Source: a virus
Reading direction: 5' to 3' (one strand)
DNA length: 34,499 bases
IMG/VR virus record: IMGVR_UViG_3300042695_000441
Coordinates: 1 to 34,499 of that record
A model generated the notes under the pieces. That model was given only the letters and a program-made list of their open reading frames with translations, searched no databases and was not told the origin of the DNA. Shown here one piece after another: positions 23,859 through 31,645 of the stretch. The first letter of the stretch is position 1. Every line of letters starts with the position of its first letter. Made by a program: the position numbers and the translations under genes.

Positions 23859-24090
23859 AAACGGTAGCGGAGTCTATAACCTCCCAGCAGGAAACCCAGT
23901 AGTCACAGGCACAACCATTGATTCTGCATGGGCTAATACAACCATGCAAAACATTGCTGATGCCCTTACTCAATCTGTTGCTTCTGATGGTCAAACACCC
24001 ATGTCAGGGGCTTTAAACATGGCAACAAACAACATAAACAATGTTGGTACACTAACAGCTCTAACAGGCATTTTTGGCGGAACTTACTAA
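23851..24090 (+). CDS. Stand-alone tail-fibre N-terminal domain, 79 aa
   Basis: SRNGSGVYNLPAGNPVVTGT TIDSAWANTTMQNIADALT is the well-known head domain by which many podovirus tail fibres begin, here ending after 79 residues in LTGIFGGTY. AAGGAG precedes the ATG. The following fibre gene starts two bases after its stop in a different frame with its own distinct head domain. It may be a short tail-attachment piece or connector that joins the fibre to the tail. Confidence 0.75.
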   Translation: MSRNGSGVYNLPAGNPVVTGTTIDSAWANTTMQNIADALTQSVASDGQTPMSGALNMATNNINNVGTLTALTGIFGGTY

Positions 24091-24091
24091 T

Positions 24092-26080
24092 ATGGCGCAG
24101 ACAAACTTTACCCCTATCAGCCTTTACTACTCGACTACGGCTGCTGCAGCTCCTACTGCCGGTAACTTAGTAGCCGGTGAGCTTGCTATTAATACTGCAG
24201 ACGGTAAGCTGTTCTATAAAGATTCTTCAGGTGTAGTCCAAACTATTGCCTCTAAAGACACAAATTCAGGTACTTTTACTAACATAACTGTTAGTGGAGT
24301 AGCTAGTTTTGCTGATGGCACAGTATCTTTGCCTTCCATTACAAACATTGGCGATACCAACACAGGTATCTTCTTCCCAGCAGCCGACACTATTGCCTTT
24401 ACAGAAGGTGGTGCAGAGGCAATGCGTATTGATAGCTCTGGTCAAGTTGGAATTGGTACTACTAGCCCAAATGGTTTGCTTCATGTAAACGGCACTATTA
24501 ACATCGGGTCGCAAACGCAAAACTCTACATCTACCGCTGTATTGGAAAATAGAGTTACTTCAGACCCAGCTTCTACGGCTAGAGCTGCCATTACTTTAGG
24601 TACAACAGCTGGCACATCAAGTAGTGATAGTTACATTGCATTTACAACTAATCAATATGGTGTAAGTCGTGCAGAACGGATGCGTATTGACTCTAGTGGT
24701 AATGTAGGTATTGGTACAAGTAGTCCTTCTTCTTATTTTTCTGAAGCCCGTCAATTAGTAATTGCTTATTCAAGCGGAAGTACAGGGGCAACTATTGTTG
24801 CAAGTACAGCTGGTAACAGCAATTTATTTTTTGCTGATGGGACAACAGGAGATGAACTATACAGAGGCTTTGTTCAATACGGACACGGCAATGATTCCCT
24901 AAGGTTGGGCACAGCAGCTACAGAGCGGATGCGTATTGACTCTAGTGGTAACTGCGGTATTGGTACTAGTAGTCCTAGCAATAAATTAACTGTTGTGGGT
25001 GGAGTTCAGCTACAAACAGGTACTTTTCCAGCTTCAGGCAATGGACTTGAATTAACTTTTACTTCTGCTAATACTGCATTTATTCAAGCATATGATAGAG
25101 GTACAGCTACTTGGAGAGATATTTCAACTGGTGGAGCTACCTTGCAATACTCTACTGGCGGCACAGAACGGATGCGTATTGACTCTAGTGGTAATTTGTT
25201 GGTTGGAACTACAACAGCATTACATAAACTTACTATAGTAGACACCAATCCTGTAACAGCAACATTTAAATCAGATTCAGCTAGCGGTTCAGGTTTTTAC
25301 ATTGATAACTCAGGTAGGGCTTCAGGTAAAAAATACGGCATTATTGTTGGCAATGTGGCTAATGGCGCATTGAGTATTAAAGATGAAACAGCAGGGGCTG
25401 AAAGGTTGGTTATCGACTCTAGTGGTAATTTGTTGGTTGGTACTACAGTTTATAACGATGCTTTTAAAGGAATTTTGCTTAGTAATAATGGTAGGCTTTA
25501 TGCTATTGCAGATGGCGCACCATCATTAACAATTAATCGATTAACTAGCGATGGTGATTTAGTTGAATTTAAACAAGCTGGAACTGTAGAAGGCACAATT
25601 TCTGTATCAGGCACTACCGTTTCATACAACGGTGGACATTTATCTCGCTACGCACAGACAACCACAGCAAAAGACGAGTCATTAGTCAAGGGCACAGTAT
25701 TATCTAACTTAGACGAAATGAATGTGTATGTAGATTCTGAAGGCAATCCAGTATCAAATGAACAGTTAAACAAAGTCAAAGTATCCGATGTAGAAGGCGA
25801 TGGTAATGTAGCTGGTGTGTTTGTAAACTGGTCACACGATGAACAGCATAATGTTGATGAAATCAATATGGCTATGACAGGCGATATGATTATCCGCATT
25901 GCAGATGGTGTCGTAGTTCAAAAAGGTGACTTGCTAATGTCTGCTGGTGACGGCACTGCTAAACCACAAGGCGATGATATTGTTCGTTCTAAAACAATCG
26001 CTAAAGTAACTTCAAACTATGTAACTTGCACATACGCAGATGGTTCATACTGTGTACCTTGTGTACTAATGGCTTGCTAA
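24092..26080 (+). CDS. Tail fibre with C-terminal autoprotease/chaperone domain (Peptidase_G2-like), 662 aa
   Basis: ATG 24092 is preferred; the frame extends to TTG 24074 inside the previous gene. The head (NFTPISLYYSTTAAAAPTAG) is followed by the ELAINTADGKLFYKDSSG unit, then five copies of a short shaft repeat of the type AMRIDSSGQVGIGTTSP (about residues 110, 195, 278, 360, 438). The C-terminal 135 residues (VSDVEGDGNVAGVFVNWSHD, GDLLMSAGDGTAKPQGDD, RSKTIAKVTS) match the intramolecular chaperone Peptidase_G2 seen at the ends of phage tail fibres, which trimerises and is cleaved off. Likely the receptor-binding protein. Confidence 0.85.
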   Translation: MAQTNFTPISLYYSTTAAAAPTAGNLVAGELAINTADGKLFYKDSSGVVQTIASKDTNSGTFTNITVSGVASFADGTVSLPSITNIGDTNTGIFFPAADTIAFTEGGAEAMRIDSSGQVGIGTTSPNGLLHVNGTINIGSQTQNSTSTAVLENRVTSDPASTARAAITLGTTAGTSSSDSYIAFTTNQYGVSRAERMRIDSSGNVGIGTSSPSSYFSEARQLVIAYSSGSTGATIVASTAGNSNLFFADGTTGDELYRGFVQYGHGNDSLRLGTAATERMRIDSSGNCGIGTSSPSNKLTVVGGVQLQTGTFPASGNGLELTFTSANTAFIQAYDRGTATWRDISTGGATLQYSTGGTERMRIDSSGNLLVGTTTALHKLTIVDTNPVTATFKSDSASGSGFYIDNSGRASGKKYGIIVGNVANGALSIKDETAGAERLVIDSSGNLLVGTTVYNDAFKGILLSNNGRLYAIADGAPSLTINRLTSDGDLVEFKQAGTVEGTISVSGTTVSYNGGHLSRYAQTTTAKDESLVKGTVLSNLDEMNVYVDSEGNPVSNEQLNKVKVSDVEGDGNVAGVFVNWSHDEQHNVDEINMAMTGDMIIRIADGVVVQKGDLLMSAGDGTAKPQGDDIVRSKTIAKVTSNYVTCTYADGSYCVPCVLMAC

Positions 26081-26092
26081 AAGGAAAATAAA

Positions 26093-26401
26093 ATGGAATT
26101 TACATGGAATGTAGTACAAACAGACTATAACACCTCAGACAAATTTATTACAACTGTTCATTACACAGTAAACGCTGTTGATGGTGATTACATCGCTTCT
26201 ACTTACGGCACAGTAGGCTATACAGAGGAAGGTGCTTTTACTCCTTATAGCCAATTAACTGAGGCTGTAGTAGTCGGCTGGGTGCAAGAATCGCTTGGCA
26301 AGGACACAGTAGAAGAAGGTTTGGCAGCACAGATTGAAGCGCAAAAGAATCCAGTACAAGAATCAGGAGTTCCGTGGGTTACTTTAGAAGCACCAGTTTA
26401 A
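26093..26401 (+). CDS. Small conserved beta-protein after fibre gene (DUF7936-like), 102 aa
   Basis: MEFTWNVVQTDYNTSDKFIT TVHYTVNAVDGDYIASTYG and the end ESGVPWVTLEAPV are a pattern found in small proteins directly after tail-fibre genes of many phages; consistent with DUF7936. AAAGGA upstream, all beta, no membrane segment. May be a fibre-assembly or fibre-associated protein. Confidence 0.7.
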   Translation: MEFTWNVVQTDYNTSDKFITTVHYTVNAVDGDYIASTYGTVGYTEEGAFTPYSQLTEAVVVGWVQESLGKDTVEEGLAAQIEAQKNPVQESGVPWVTLEAPV

Positions 26402-26407
26402 GGCAAT

Positions 26408-26427
26408 CCACTAGCCTCTTTTAGTGG
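26408..26427 (+). terminator. Short hairpin between fibre accessory gene and lysis genes
   Basis: CCACTA/TAGTGG, a perfect 6-bp stem with an 8-base loop, 7 bases after the stop at 26401, not followed by a T-run. May mark an mRNA processing site or weak terminator before the lysis cassette. Confidence 0.35.
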
Positions 26428-26444
26428 AATATTAAGGAAATAAC

Positions 26445-26660
26445 ATGGAAAACATAAAAAAAAACCAAGTTACGATTGACGATGTAGAGTACGCATTTGA
26501 AGATATGACACCAGAACAACAGGCTATGGTCAATCATTTAGTTGATTTAGACCGTAAGATTGGTTCTTCACAATTTAATCTTGACCAGCTTAATGTTGGA
26601 AAACAAGCATTTTTGTCTATGTTGCGTGATTCTTTGGCTAAAGTTGAAGTAGTACAGTAA
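26445..26660 (+). CDS. Small helical protein (DUF6447-like), 71 aa
   Basis: KNQVTIDDVEYAFEDMTPEQ followed by AMVNHLVDLDRKIG gives the two-helix pattern of small phage proteins of the DUF6447 type, usually found with structural or lysis genes. AAGGAA before the ATG. Function unknown. Confidence 0.7.
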   Translation: MENIKKNQVTIDDVEYAFEDMTPEQQAMVNHLVDLDRKIGSSQFNLDQLNVGKQAFLSMLRDSLAKVEVVQ

Positions 26661-26668
26661 GGATGAAT

Positions 26669-26899
26669 ATGGCGTTTGAAATCGACCCTGTTAAATATGG
26701 CGTACTTTGGCAAAAGGTCGAGGATTACGAGCGTAAGTTTGATTCTATGGAAAAGAAAATTGATGCTATGGACAGCGATGTTAAAAAACTTCTTGCTATG
26801 GCTGAACGCTCTAAGGGCAGTCTTTGGGCGTTAATGGGCGTTGCTTCCGTTGTTGGTGGCATGGTTACTTGGGTATCTGATGTATTTTTTAAACGATAA
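26669..26899 (+). CDS. Holin-like protein with N-terminal coiled coil and C-terminal TM, 76 aa
   Basis: Start ATG 26669 fits AAGGA 5-6 bases upstream better than ATG 26663. A helix with heptads (VEDYERKFDSMEKKIDAMDS) precedes one membrane segment (LWALMGVASVVGGMVTWVSD, about 53-72) and a basic tail FFKR. The type is common beside phage lysis genes. It could be a pinholin, an antiholin or an endolysin-control protein. Confidence 0.6.
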   Translation: MAFEIDPVKYGVLWQKVEDYERKFDSMEKKIDAMDSDVKKLLAMAERSKGSLWALMGVASVVGGMVTWVSDVFFKR

Positions 26900-26923
26900 A
26901 CCTTGCCAAAGCAACGCAGTTTT

Positions 26924-27535
26924 ATGCCTGAAAAGTTAAATGCAAACGATACGCTGACTAAAGTATTGGCGTATGTAGATTCACCATTCAAGCTATTTGC
27001 CATTGTTTTGATGGCAGTTTTTGCATTTACGGGCTATCTTATTTATGACCACCGAGAGTTAATTGTTGGTACGTACAAGGAAAGCCAAAAGTTACCTAGT
27101 ATTAACAAAGACAGAGTTGATGAAGTAGCGGTTCATTTGTTTAAAACGACCGATGCAGCTGTAGTAACGATATTTAAAGTTAATCCCTTGCTTGCCACTC
27201 GAATACAGTACCGTGCCTACACAACGAATGGTCGGGATAAAACAAACGATGGCTTAGATGTAGGGTTGTTTACTTCTAATCAAGCAAATAACCAAGATGT
27301 AGTAGCTTTAATGGCTGGCAATATACCTTGTGGTGAATATAAAACGGCCCAGTCAGAAATTGGCTTGTGGTATTTAGAAAAGGGTATGCGGTATGGTTGC
27401 AGAATTAGTGTGCCGCCTGACCCCAGTAAGTTTGTAGGGCAGATTACGGTTGGCTGGGAAAAACAACCCGCAGATTTAGAACAAACCAAAGCTATGCTTT
27501 TTATTGCAGCAACTATGTTATCGAGGAAAAAATAA
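26924..27535 (+). CDS. Membrane-anchored lysis-region protein, about 203 aa
   Basis: N-terminal segment KLFAIVLMAVFAFTGYLIYD (about 23-42) anchors an otherwise soluble domain of about 160 residues, of which AVHLFKTTDAAVVTIFKVNP and RYGCRISVPPDPSKFVGQIT VGWE resemble GAF-like sensory folds; that similarity is weak. Neither ATG 26924 nor the upstream TTG 26903 has a Shine-Dalgarno, so the start is unsure. It lies between holin-like genes and overlaps the holin start by 1 base. Could sense membrane state or form part of lysis control. Confidence 0.55.
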   Translation: MPEKLNANDTLTKVLAYVDSPFKLFAIVLMAVFAFTGYLIYDHRELIVGTYKESQKLPSINKDRVDEVAVHLFKTTDAAVVTIFKVNPLLATRIQYRAYTTNGRDKTNDGLDVGLFTSNQANNQDVVALMAGNIPCGEYKTAQSEIGLWYLEKGMRYGCRISVPPDPSKFVGQITVGWEKQPADLEQTKAMLFIAATMLSRKK

Positions 27536-27939
27536 TGCTAGGACTAGAAACCATTGTTGGCGTAGGAATGAAGCTGATAGATAAGTTAATTCCTGACCCA
27601 GCCGCTAAAGCCCAAGCCCAATTAGAACTAGCCAAACTTGCCCAAGAAGGCAAACTGGCTGAAATACAGGCAGATACCGCAGAATCCCAAGAAGTAACCA
27701 AACGGGCGCAAGCGGATATGGCTAGTGATAGCTGGCTATCCAAGAACATACGCCCCATGACTTTAATCTTTATTCTTGGCGGTTATTTTGTATTTGCCAT
27801 GATGTCTGCTTTTGGCAATAACGCTAATGAAAAGTATGTAGAACTGCTAGGCCAATGGGGGATGCTGGTCATGTCATTCTATTTTGGCGGCAGAACCCTT
27901 GAAAAAATCATGGACATGAAAGCTAAAAAAGATGCTTGA
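27535..27939 (+). CDS. Holin, GTA-type 3TM family, 134 aa
   Basis: Amphipathic N-terminus (LETIVGVGMKLIDKLIPDPA), a charged middle rich in Ala/Lys/Glu, then SKNIRPMTLIFILGGYFVFA (TM about 75-94) and LLGQWGMLVMSFYFGGRTL (TM about 104-120). The pattern NIRP-T--ILGGYF with a second TM ending GGRTLEK matches the GTA-holin 3TM family (PF11351). Opens the inner membrane for the endolysin encoded 4 bases overlapping downstream. GAGGAA upstream. Confidence 0.85.
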   Translation: MLGLETIVGVGMKLIDKLIPDPAAKAQAQLELAKLAQEGKLAEIQADTAESQEVTKRAQADMASDSWLSKNIRPMTLIFILGGYFVFAMMSAFGNNANEKYVELLGQWGMLVMSFYFGGRTLEKIMDMKAKKDA

Positions 27940-28519
27940 GTCTCAGTTACTTGCTCTAGGCATTGAAGGTAAGTGGTTAGAACCCCTTTTAGAGACTTTT
28001 GAGAAGTACGATATTTCTACCCCTAAGCGCCAGGCATACTTTATTGGTCAATGTATGCACGAATCAGGTGGCTTTAAACAGTTAAAAGAGAACTTAAATT
28101 ATTCTGCTAGAGGTCTTATGGCTACTTGGCCTAGTCGTTTTCCTGACATGGACACCGCAGAAAAGTTTGAGCGTAACCCTGAAAAAATAGCCAACAAGGT
28201 CTATGCAGGTCGTATGGGCAACACCGAAGATGGTGACGGTGCAAAGTACATTGGCAGAGGACTTATTCAGCTTACCGGCAAAGAGAACTACGCTAACTGT
28301 GGAAATGCCATAGGAGTCGATTTAGTGGCTAATCCTGACCTTTTATCAACACCTAAGTATGCTGCCCTATCCGCAGGCTGGTTTTGGAATAGGAAGGGTT
28401 TAAATGCCCTTGCTGACGCAGATGACATTGACACCATAACAAAGCGGATTAACGGTGGATTAATCGGTCTTGCCGACAGAAAAGCCAAAGTTGAAATGGT
28501 GTCAAAGTATTTAGTCTAG
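27932..28519 (+). CDS. GH19 chitinase-like endolysin, 195 aa
   Basis: HESGGF (43-48) with catalytic E44, YIGRGLIQLTGKENY (106-120) and AGWFWNRKGLNALAD near 147-161 are the signature of GH19-type lysozymes that hydrolyse peptidoglycan glycans. No signal peptide or TM, so release depends on the holin; the gene overlaps the holin stop by 8 bases. It is a single-domain enzyme with no wall-binding domain, as usual for Gram-negative hosts. Rz/Rz1 spanin genes are not recognised nearby. Confidence 0.94.
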   Translation: MLESQLLALGIEGKWLEPLLETFEKYDISTPKRQAYFIGQCMHESGGFKQLKENLNYSARGLMATWPSRFPDMDTAEKFERNPEKIANKVYAGRMGNTEDGDGAKYIGRGLIQLTGKENYANCGNAIGVDLVANPDLLSTPKYAALSAGWFWNRKGLNALADADDIDTITKRINGGLIGLADRKAKVEMVSKYLV

Positions 28520-28783
28520 TTACTTGGGTAAACCGCTTGCAATTCGGTTGGCTTTAAACAAGTAGTCATTGCGAATTGTAGACGGTGGCACAAAACCAAA
28601 AGCCTTCCATGTCTTTAAAACATCGCTACCTGATGAATACTTAAAAGTGCTTTTTGGTGCTATTGCAAATTTGTCATTTTCCATAGATTGCTCCACATTA
28701 ATAGTAAATGAACCATCATTTTCCCTGTAAATCCCATAAAAAGGAATTGGATGGTCTAACTCAGATAATGTAAAAATTGCCAT
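28520..28783 (-). CDS. Small protein of unknown function, 87 aa
   Basis: Perfect AGGAGG before the ATG at 28783. Beta-rich start (IFTLSELDHPIPFYGIYREN), no membrane segment, basic C-terminus. Last gene of the leftward block and directly abutting the endolysin stop with no spacer between the two convergent genes. No homologous family recognised. Confidence 0.75.
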   Translation of the reverse strand: MAIFTLSELDHPIPFYGIYRENDGSFTINVEQSMENDKFAIAPKSTFKYSSGSDVLKTWKAFGFVPPSTIRNDYLFKANRIASGLPK

Positions 28784-28791
28784 ATTTCCTC

Positions 28792-29130
28792 CTAAACAGT
28801 TGATTTTTCAATAAAACGATTATTTGCTTGGTTAGTACGCCAAATATCAACTCTTAACTGAGCGCCAATAAGTTGAAATTTCAGCTTTTCTTCTACTTCT
28901 ATTGCTTCTTTTAAACCTTTTAACAACTCCTGATATTCAGTCCTTGCGTAGGCATCACGCTCTTGTGCTGCCATTGTTTCTACGCCTACCATAAACGCTT
29001 CTTGCATAAGTAGGGCTTTCTTTGACTTTCTAAACTCCTCTAGGTATACCCTTTCTGCTTTCGCTTTGGCAAATAATCCTGAGTTTTTAAGTAAAAAATC
29101 TACTGCTTTGTTTGGGTCAATATCTTCCAT
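28792..29130 (-). CDS. Conserved helical phage protein, 112 aa
   Basis: ATG 29130 has AAGGAG 5 bases upstream (GTG at 29133 is too close). Helical with KAERVYLEEFRKSKKALLMQ and AAQERDAYARTEYQELLKGL and a final WRTNQANNRF; I recognise this as a widespread phage family found beside replication or recombination genes, without known function. Rich in charged residues, likely a coiled coil. Lies between the Mom-like gene and the last gene of the block. Confidence 0.75.
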   Translation of the reverse strand: MEDIDPNKAVDFLLKNSGLFAKAKAERVYLEEFRKSKKALLMQEAFMVGVETMAAQERDAYARTEYQELLKGLKEAIEVEEKLKFQLIGAQLRVDIWRTNQANNRFIEKSTV

Positions 29131-29139
29131 CACTTCTCC

Positions 29140-29796
29140 TTATCCGAACAACAATCCTTGGGTTTCTACCTTATCGCCTGAGTCGTATTTCTGCGAATCA
29201 CCTTTAGGGTAGGGTTCTACTGCGTATTTCAATAAAGTATTCATGGTTTTCTTTTGGCGCTTATCCCCATGAAAATAGATGTATCTATGCTTTCTACTGC
29301 GCTCCGTATAATAAAAATCATCTCCGTACTTTTCCTTAATAGATTCCAAGGTCATACCATCTGATAGGGTCTTAGAGTGTTTATGTTCTAAACCCTTGAC
29401 AGTCCAATCCACTCGGTTAGCAGAAAGCCCTGTATAGAGGAAATTGGTAGCTTGATAGACATACCCTACATGACCCTTTCCAGTATCAGCATAGGACACT
29501 ACTATGGTCGGTTTTGGCAGTAATTTTATGGAGTTAGCCACTAGAAAACTAGCCTGATTCTTAGTGTTATCCATCAAACAAACCCTGTTTAGTTCCAAAA
29601 CCTTATCTGAGTATTCTTTGCCACAAATCCCCATACATAGGCTTGGACTAGCTGGTATGCCATAAGTGCAAACGCCAACCAACTGGTTGTCCTCATAAAG
29701 ACCAAAGGCAAACATAATCTGCGGAATCCGCTTGGCATAATGCTTATTTAGCAACCAAGGGTAACTTTCCTCATTTTTGATGGGTAGGACTAGCAC
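29140..29796 (-). CDS. mom-like: Mom-like adenine hypermodification enzyme, 218 aa
   Basis: Pattern of the phage Mu Mom family, a GNAT-related enzyme that converts adenine in DNA to N6-methylcarbamoyl-adenine and so blocks host restriction: GVCTYGIPASPSLCMGICGK, VLELNRVCLMDNTKNQASFL, VSYADTGKGHVGYVYQATNF followed by LYTG, then RKHRYIYFHGDK (168-179) and EPYPKG (194-199). Starts GTG at 29796, overlapping the helicase TAG by a base, with GGAG upstream. Mu needs the Com protein to translate mom; no com is visible here. Substrate and modification are inferred from family. Confidence 0.85.
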   Translation of the reverse strand: MLVLPIKNEESYPWLLNKHYAKRIPQIMFAFGLYEDNQLVGVCTYGIPASPSLCMGICGKEYSDKVLELNRVCLMDNTKNQASFLVANSIKLLPKPTIVVSYADTGKGHVGYVYQATNFLYTGLSANRVDWTVKGLEHKHSKTLSDGMTLESIKEKYGDDFYYTERSRKHRYIYFHGDKRQKKTMNTLLKYAVEPYPKGDSQKYDSGDKVETQGLLFG

Positions 29797-30704
29797 TACA
29801 TCTCCAAAAAGTTAGTGATGCCCATGCCATATTCTTCAGTAAATAGTTGGCTACGCCTGTCATACCAAAAGCCTAAAGTACCTTCCCATTCGCCATTTCT
29901 TTGCTTGGCACACACTAAAAAGGTATCAGGCTTGGTATTGTCAGGAAGCATATTGACTTCTGTTTCCTTTTCTTTTTTGCGATTTCTTGCAATTAGGAAC
30001 ACATTGTCTACAAGGTCGGTAATGATTCCTGACCCTTTAATGTCCTTTTTCTCTGCAATCCTATCGCCTTCCCCTGATTTTCTAAGGTGGTGGACTAGGT
30101 GAATATGAAGTTGGGTTTCTTTGGCTACATCACATAGGGCATCTACAAAGTCTTTTTGTCCGTTGTAGTCATCTTCTCCTCTTACGCACTTCATCATAGA
30201 GTCAATAATTAGGTGCTGAATACCCAATTCTTTAGCAGCGTACCGACACAGCGCAACGGCCTCCCAAGGCTCTAAACGACCAACATGGTCATACAGGTAT
30301 GCCCTATCTATTTTCCAAGCTGAAAAGGCCTCTATATCGCTTCTAAGGGGCATTGGTTTGCCAGTAAACTGTCTTGTCATACGAGCAATGGTTTTATAGG
30401 GCTGCATTTCTAGACTTGCAGTAAGTACTTTTTTGTCCTGAGCAAGTAACCCTAATTTCAGTTGGCCTAAAAGCATTGACTTACCTGAACCGTTTTCACC
30501 AGCCCAAATACTGACCTCAGACTTTCTTAGCCCGATAAGCTGGTCTGTCTTTTTAAAAGGCAGTTTGTCACCGTCTATGCCGTATTGCCGAGTCTCAAAG
30601 TACTCGATTACCTCATCCTCATACTCCGACTTTTCGCCAACACGATTGCGTATGTTCATGTTTTCAGCATAGGCAGATAAATCAACATGGTTGGTTATTT
30701 GCAA
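29796..30704 (-). CDS. DnaB-type replicative helicase (helicase domain only), 302 aa
   Basis: RecA-like ATPase: Walker A GENGSGKS (69-76), catalytic Glu in SLEM (97-100), Walker B LIIDSMM (165-171), and HLVHHLRK (202-209), the DnaB/T7 gp4 motif H3 region. The N-terminal DnaB domain and any primase domain are missing, so it starts from a short linker; length suits T7-like helicase cores. TTG at 30704 with AAGGAGA about 7 bases upstream is the start (an in-frame ATG lies at residue 16). Probably loaded by the DUF1376 protein encoded two genes upstream; primase must be from the host. Confidence 0.88.
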   Translation of the reverse strand: MQITNHVDLSAYAENMNIRNRVGEKSEYEDEVIEYFETRQYGIDGDKLPFKKTDQLIGLRKSEVSIWAGENGSGKSMLLGQLKLGLLAQDKKVLTASLEMQPYKTIARMTRQFTGKPMPLRSDIEAFSAWKIDRAYLYDHVGRLEPWEAVALCRYAAKELGIQHLIIDSMMKCVRGEDDYNGQKDFVDALCDVAKETQLHIHLVHHLRKSGEGDRIAEKKDIKGSGIITDLVDNVFLIARNRKKEKETEVNMLPDNTKPDTFLVCAKQRNGEWEGTLGFWYDRRSQLFTEEYGMGITNFLEM

Positions 30705-30982
30705 AATATCTCTCCTTGTGAATCCATAGCAAGCAAAAAGCTAGGTTTTGCATTAATTATCTCTGCATACCACTTGGCGAATACCTCATCCTTACCGCTT
30801 TTATGGATAAGCTGTACCCGTTTTCCTTGCAGAATTGCCATGTCGTTAGGCTTAGGCCTTGAGTTTTGGGTATACACCATCGGTATATCGCCTTGGTCTT
30901 TACCATCAAACCAAGATGGATTCTTGCCAACAACAACGATTACATCCTTTGTTTCTTCAGTAATTGAAAATTGACCAATCAT
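30695..30982 (-). CDS. Small protein between replication genes, 95 aa
   Basis: ATGA overlap with the DUF1376 gene and 10-base overlap with the helicase show tight translational coupling. Beta-strand-rich (DVIVVVGKNPSWFDGKDQGD, IPMVYTQNSRPKPNDMAILQ) with no membrane segment or known motif. Possibly a helicase-loading or replication accessory protein by position; function unknown. Confidence 0.75.
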   Translation of the reverse strand: MIGQFSITEETKDVIVVVGKNPSWFDGKDQGDIPMVYTQNSRPKPNDMAILQGKRVQLIHKSGKDEVFAKWYAEIINAKPSFLLAMDSQGEIFCK

Positions 30983-31644
30983 ATAAATTTCACTTTCTCC
31001 ACTTGTTGAACAGCACTTGTCTTTTGGTTACGAATCCAATTACGCCAGGTTGCAGTCCAATCCAACTTAACTCCCTTAGAACCAGCAACAGATACCCAAT
31101 AATCCCTAAATCCATCAAAGACCACAGAAGGGTTTAAGTCACTACGCTCTTTCCTGCAAAACAAAACCCATTCTTCAGGTATTGCAATCAAGTCAAATCT
31201 AGTACCCTTGGTAGCTTTAGCTACACCAATACTGGTTAATGGTTTATGGTTAGTGGTTAGGGTTATTTGTGGGTTATTTTTGAAAACCGTTTGGGTTATT
31301 TGTGGGTTATTGTCTAAGTCATTGATTTTCTTAGGCCTTCCACCGAGTTTTCCTACTTTCTGGTTAATTTCTGCCTTGTGATGGTACTTTTGTATCTCAT
31401 CATCACACCTTAAATGATGCCAACCATCTTCTTGCAAAACAAAAAACTCTTGTAGCACTAACCCAACGGTTTCCTTTTGAGAACCCAAGCGTAACCGTCT
31501 GATAACCGACTGGGTTTCCAATGGGATAGGGCTTTCTGTATCGTAGTAAAAGTTGATTAGCTTGAAATACACAGCTTCTTCCTCAAGACTAAGATGGCTA
31601 GTAGCTAAGTGCCAATCTGCTATGTTGAACTTGTAATAGTGCAT
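30979..31644 (-). CDS. Replication initiator, DUF1376 / YdaU type, 221 aa
   Basis: N-terminus HYYKFNIADWHLATSHLSLE EEAVYFKLINFYYDTE SPIP is the DUF1376 (YdaU) domain of phage replication proteins, a winged-helix-like domain often fused to replisome-organiser domains. A linker with duplicated NNPQIT (about 112-128) follows; it is encoded by iteron-like DNA. The C-terminal part (IPEEWVLFCRKERSDLNPSV, VFDGFRDYWVSVAGSKG, DWTATWRNWI) is the typical replisome organiser end. AAAGGA precedes the ATG. It should bind the origin and load the helicase. Confidence 0.85.
   Translation of the reverse strand: MHYYKFNIADWHLATSHLSLEEEAVYFKLINFYYDTESPIPLETQSVIRRLRLGSQKETVGLVLQEFFVLQEDGWHHLRCDDEIQKYHHKAEINQKVGKLGGRPKKINDLDNNPQITQTVFKNNPQITLTTNHKPLTSIGVAKATKGTRFDLIAIPEEWVLFCRKERSDLNPSVVFDGFRDYWVSVAGSKGVKLDWTATWRNWIRNQKTSAVQQVEKVKFI
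31234..31311. repeat. Iteron-like GGTTA repeats in the DUF1376 gene (candidate replication origin)
   Basis: Seven GGTTA units plus one GGTTTA (31234, 31241, 31248, 31255, 31261, 31272, 31294, 31305) in 78 bp, with 7-bp, then 11-bp/22-bp spacing, close to helical turns. A 19-bp unit GGGTTATTTGTGGGTTATT occurs exactly at 31260-31278 and 31293-31311, 33 bp apart. An initiator gene that carries its own origin iterons is the arrangement of phage lambda O. Coding with two NNPQIT repeats may be secondary. Confidence 0.55.
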
Positions 31645-31645
31645 A

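Noticed and set aside
28531-28549. Terminator at the convergent junction
   Set aside because: Only a 5-bp AACCG/CGGTT stem with a 9-base loop and no T-run on either strand.
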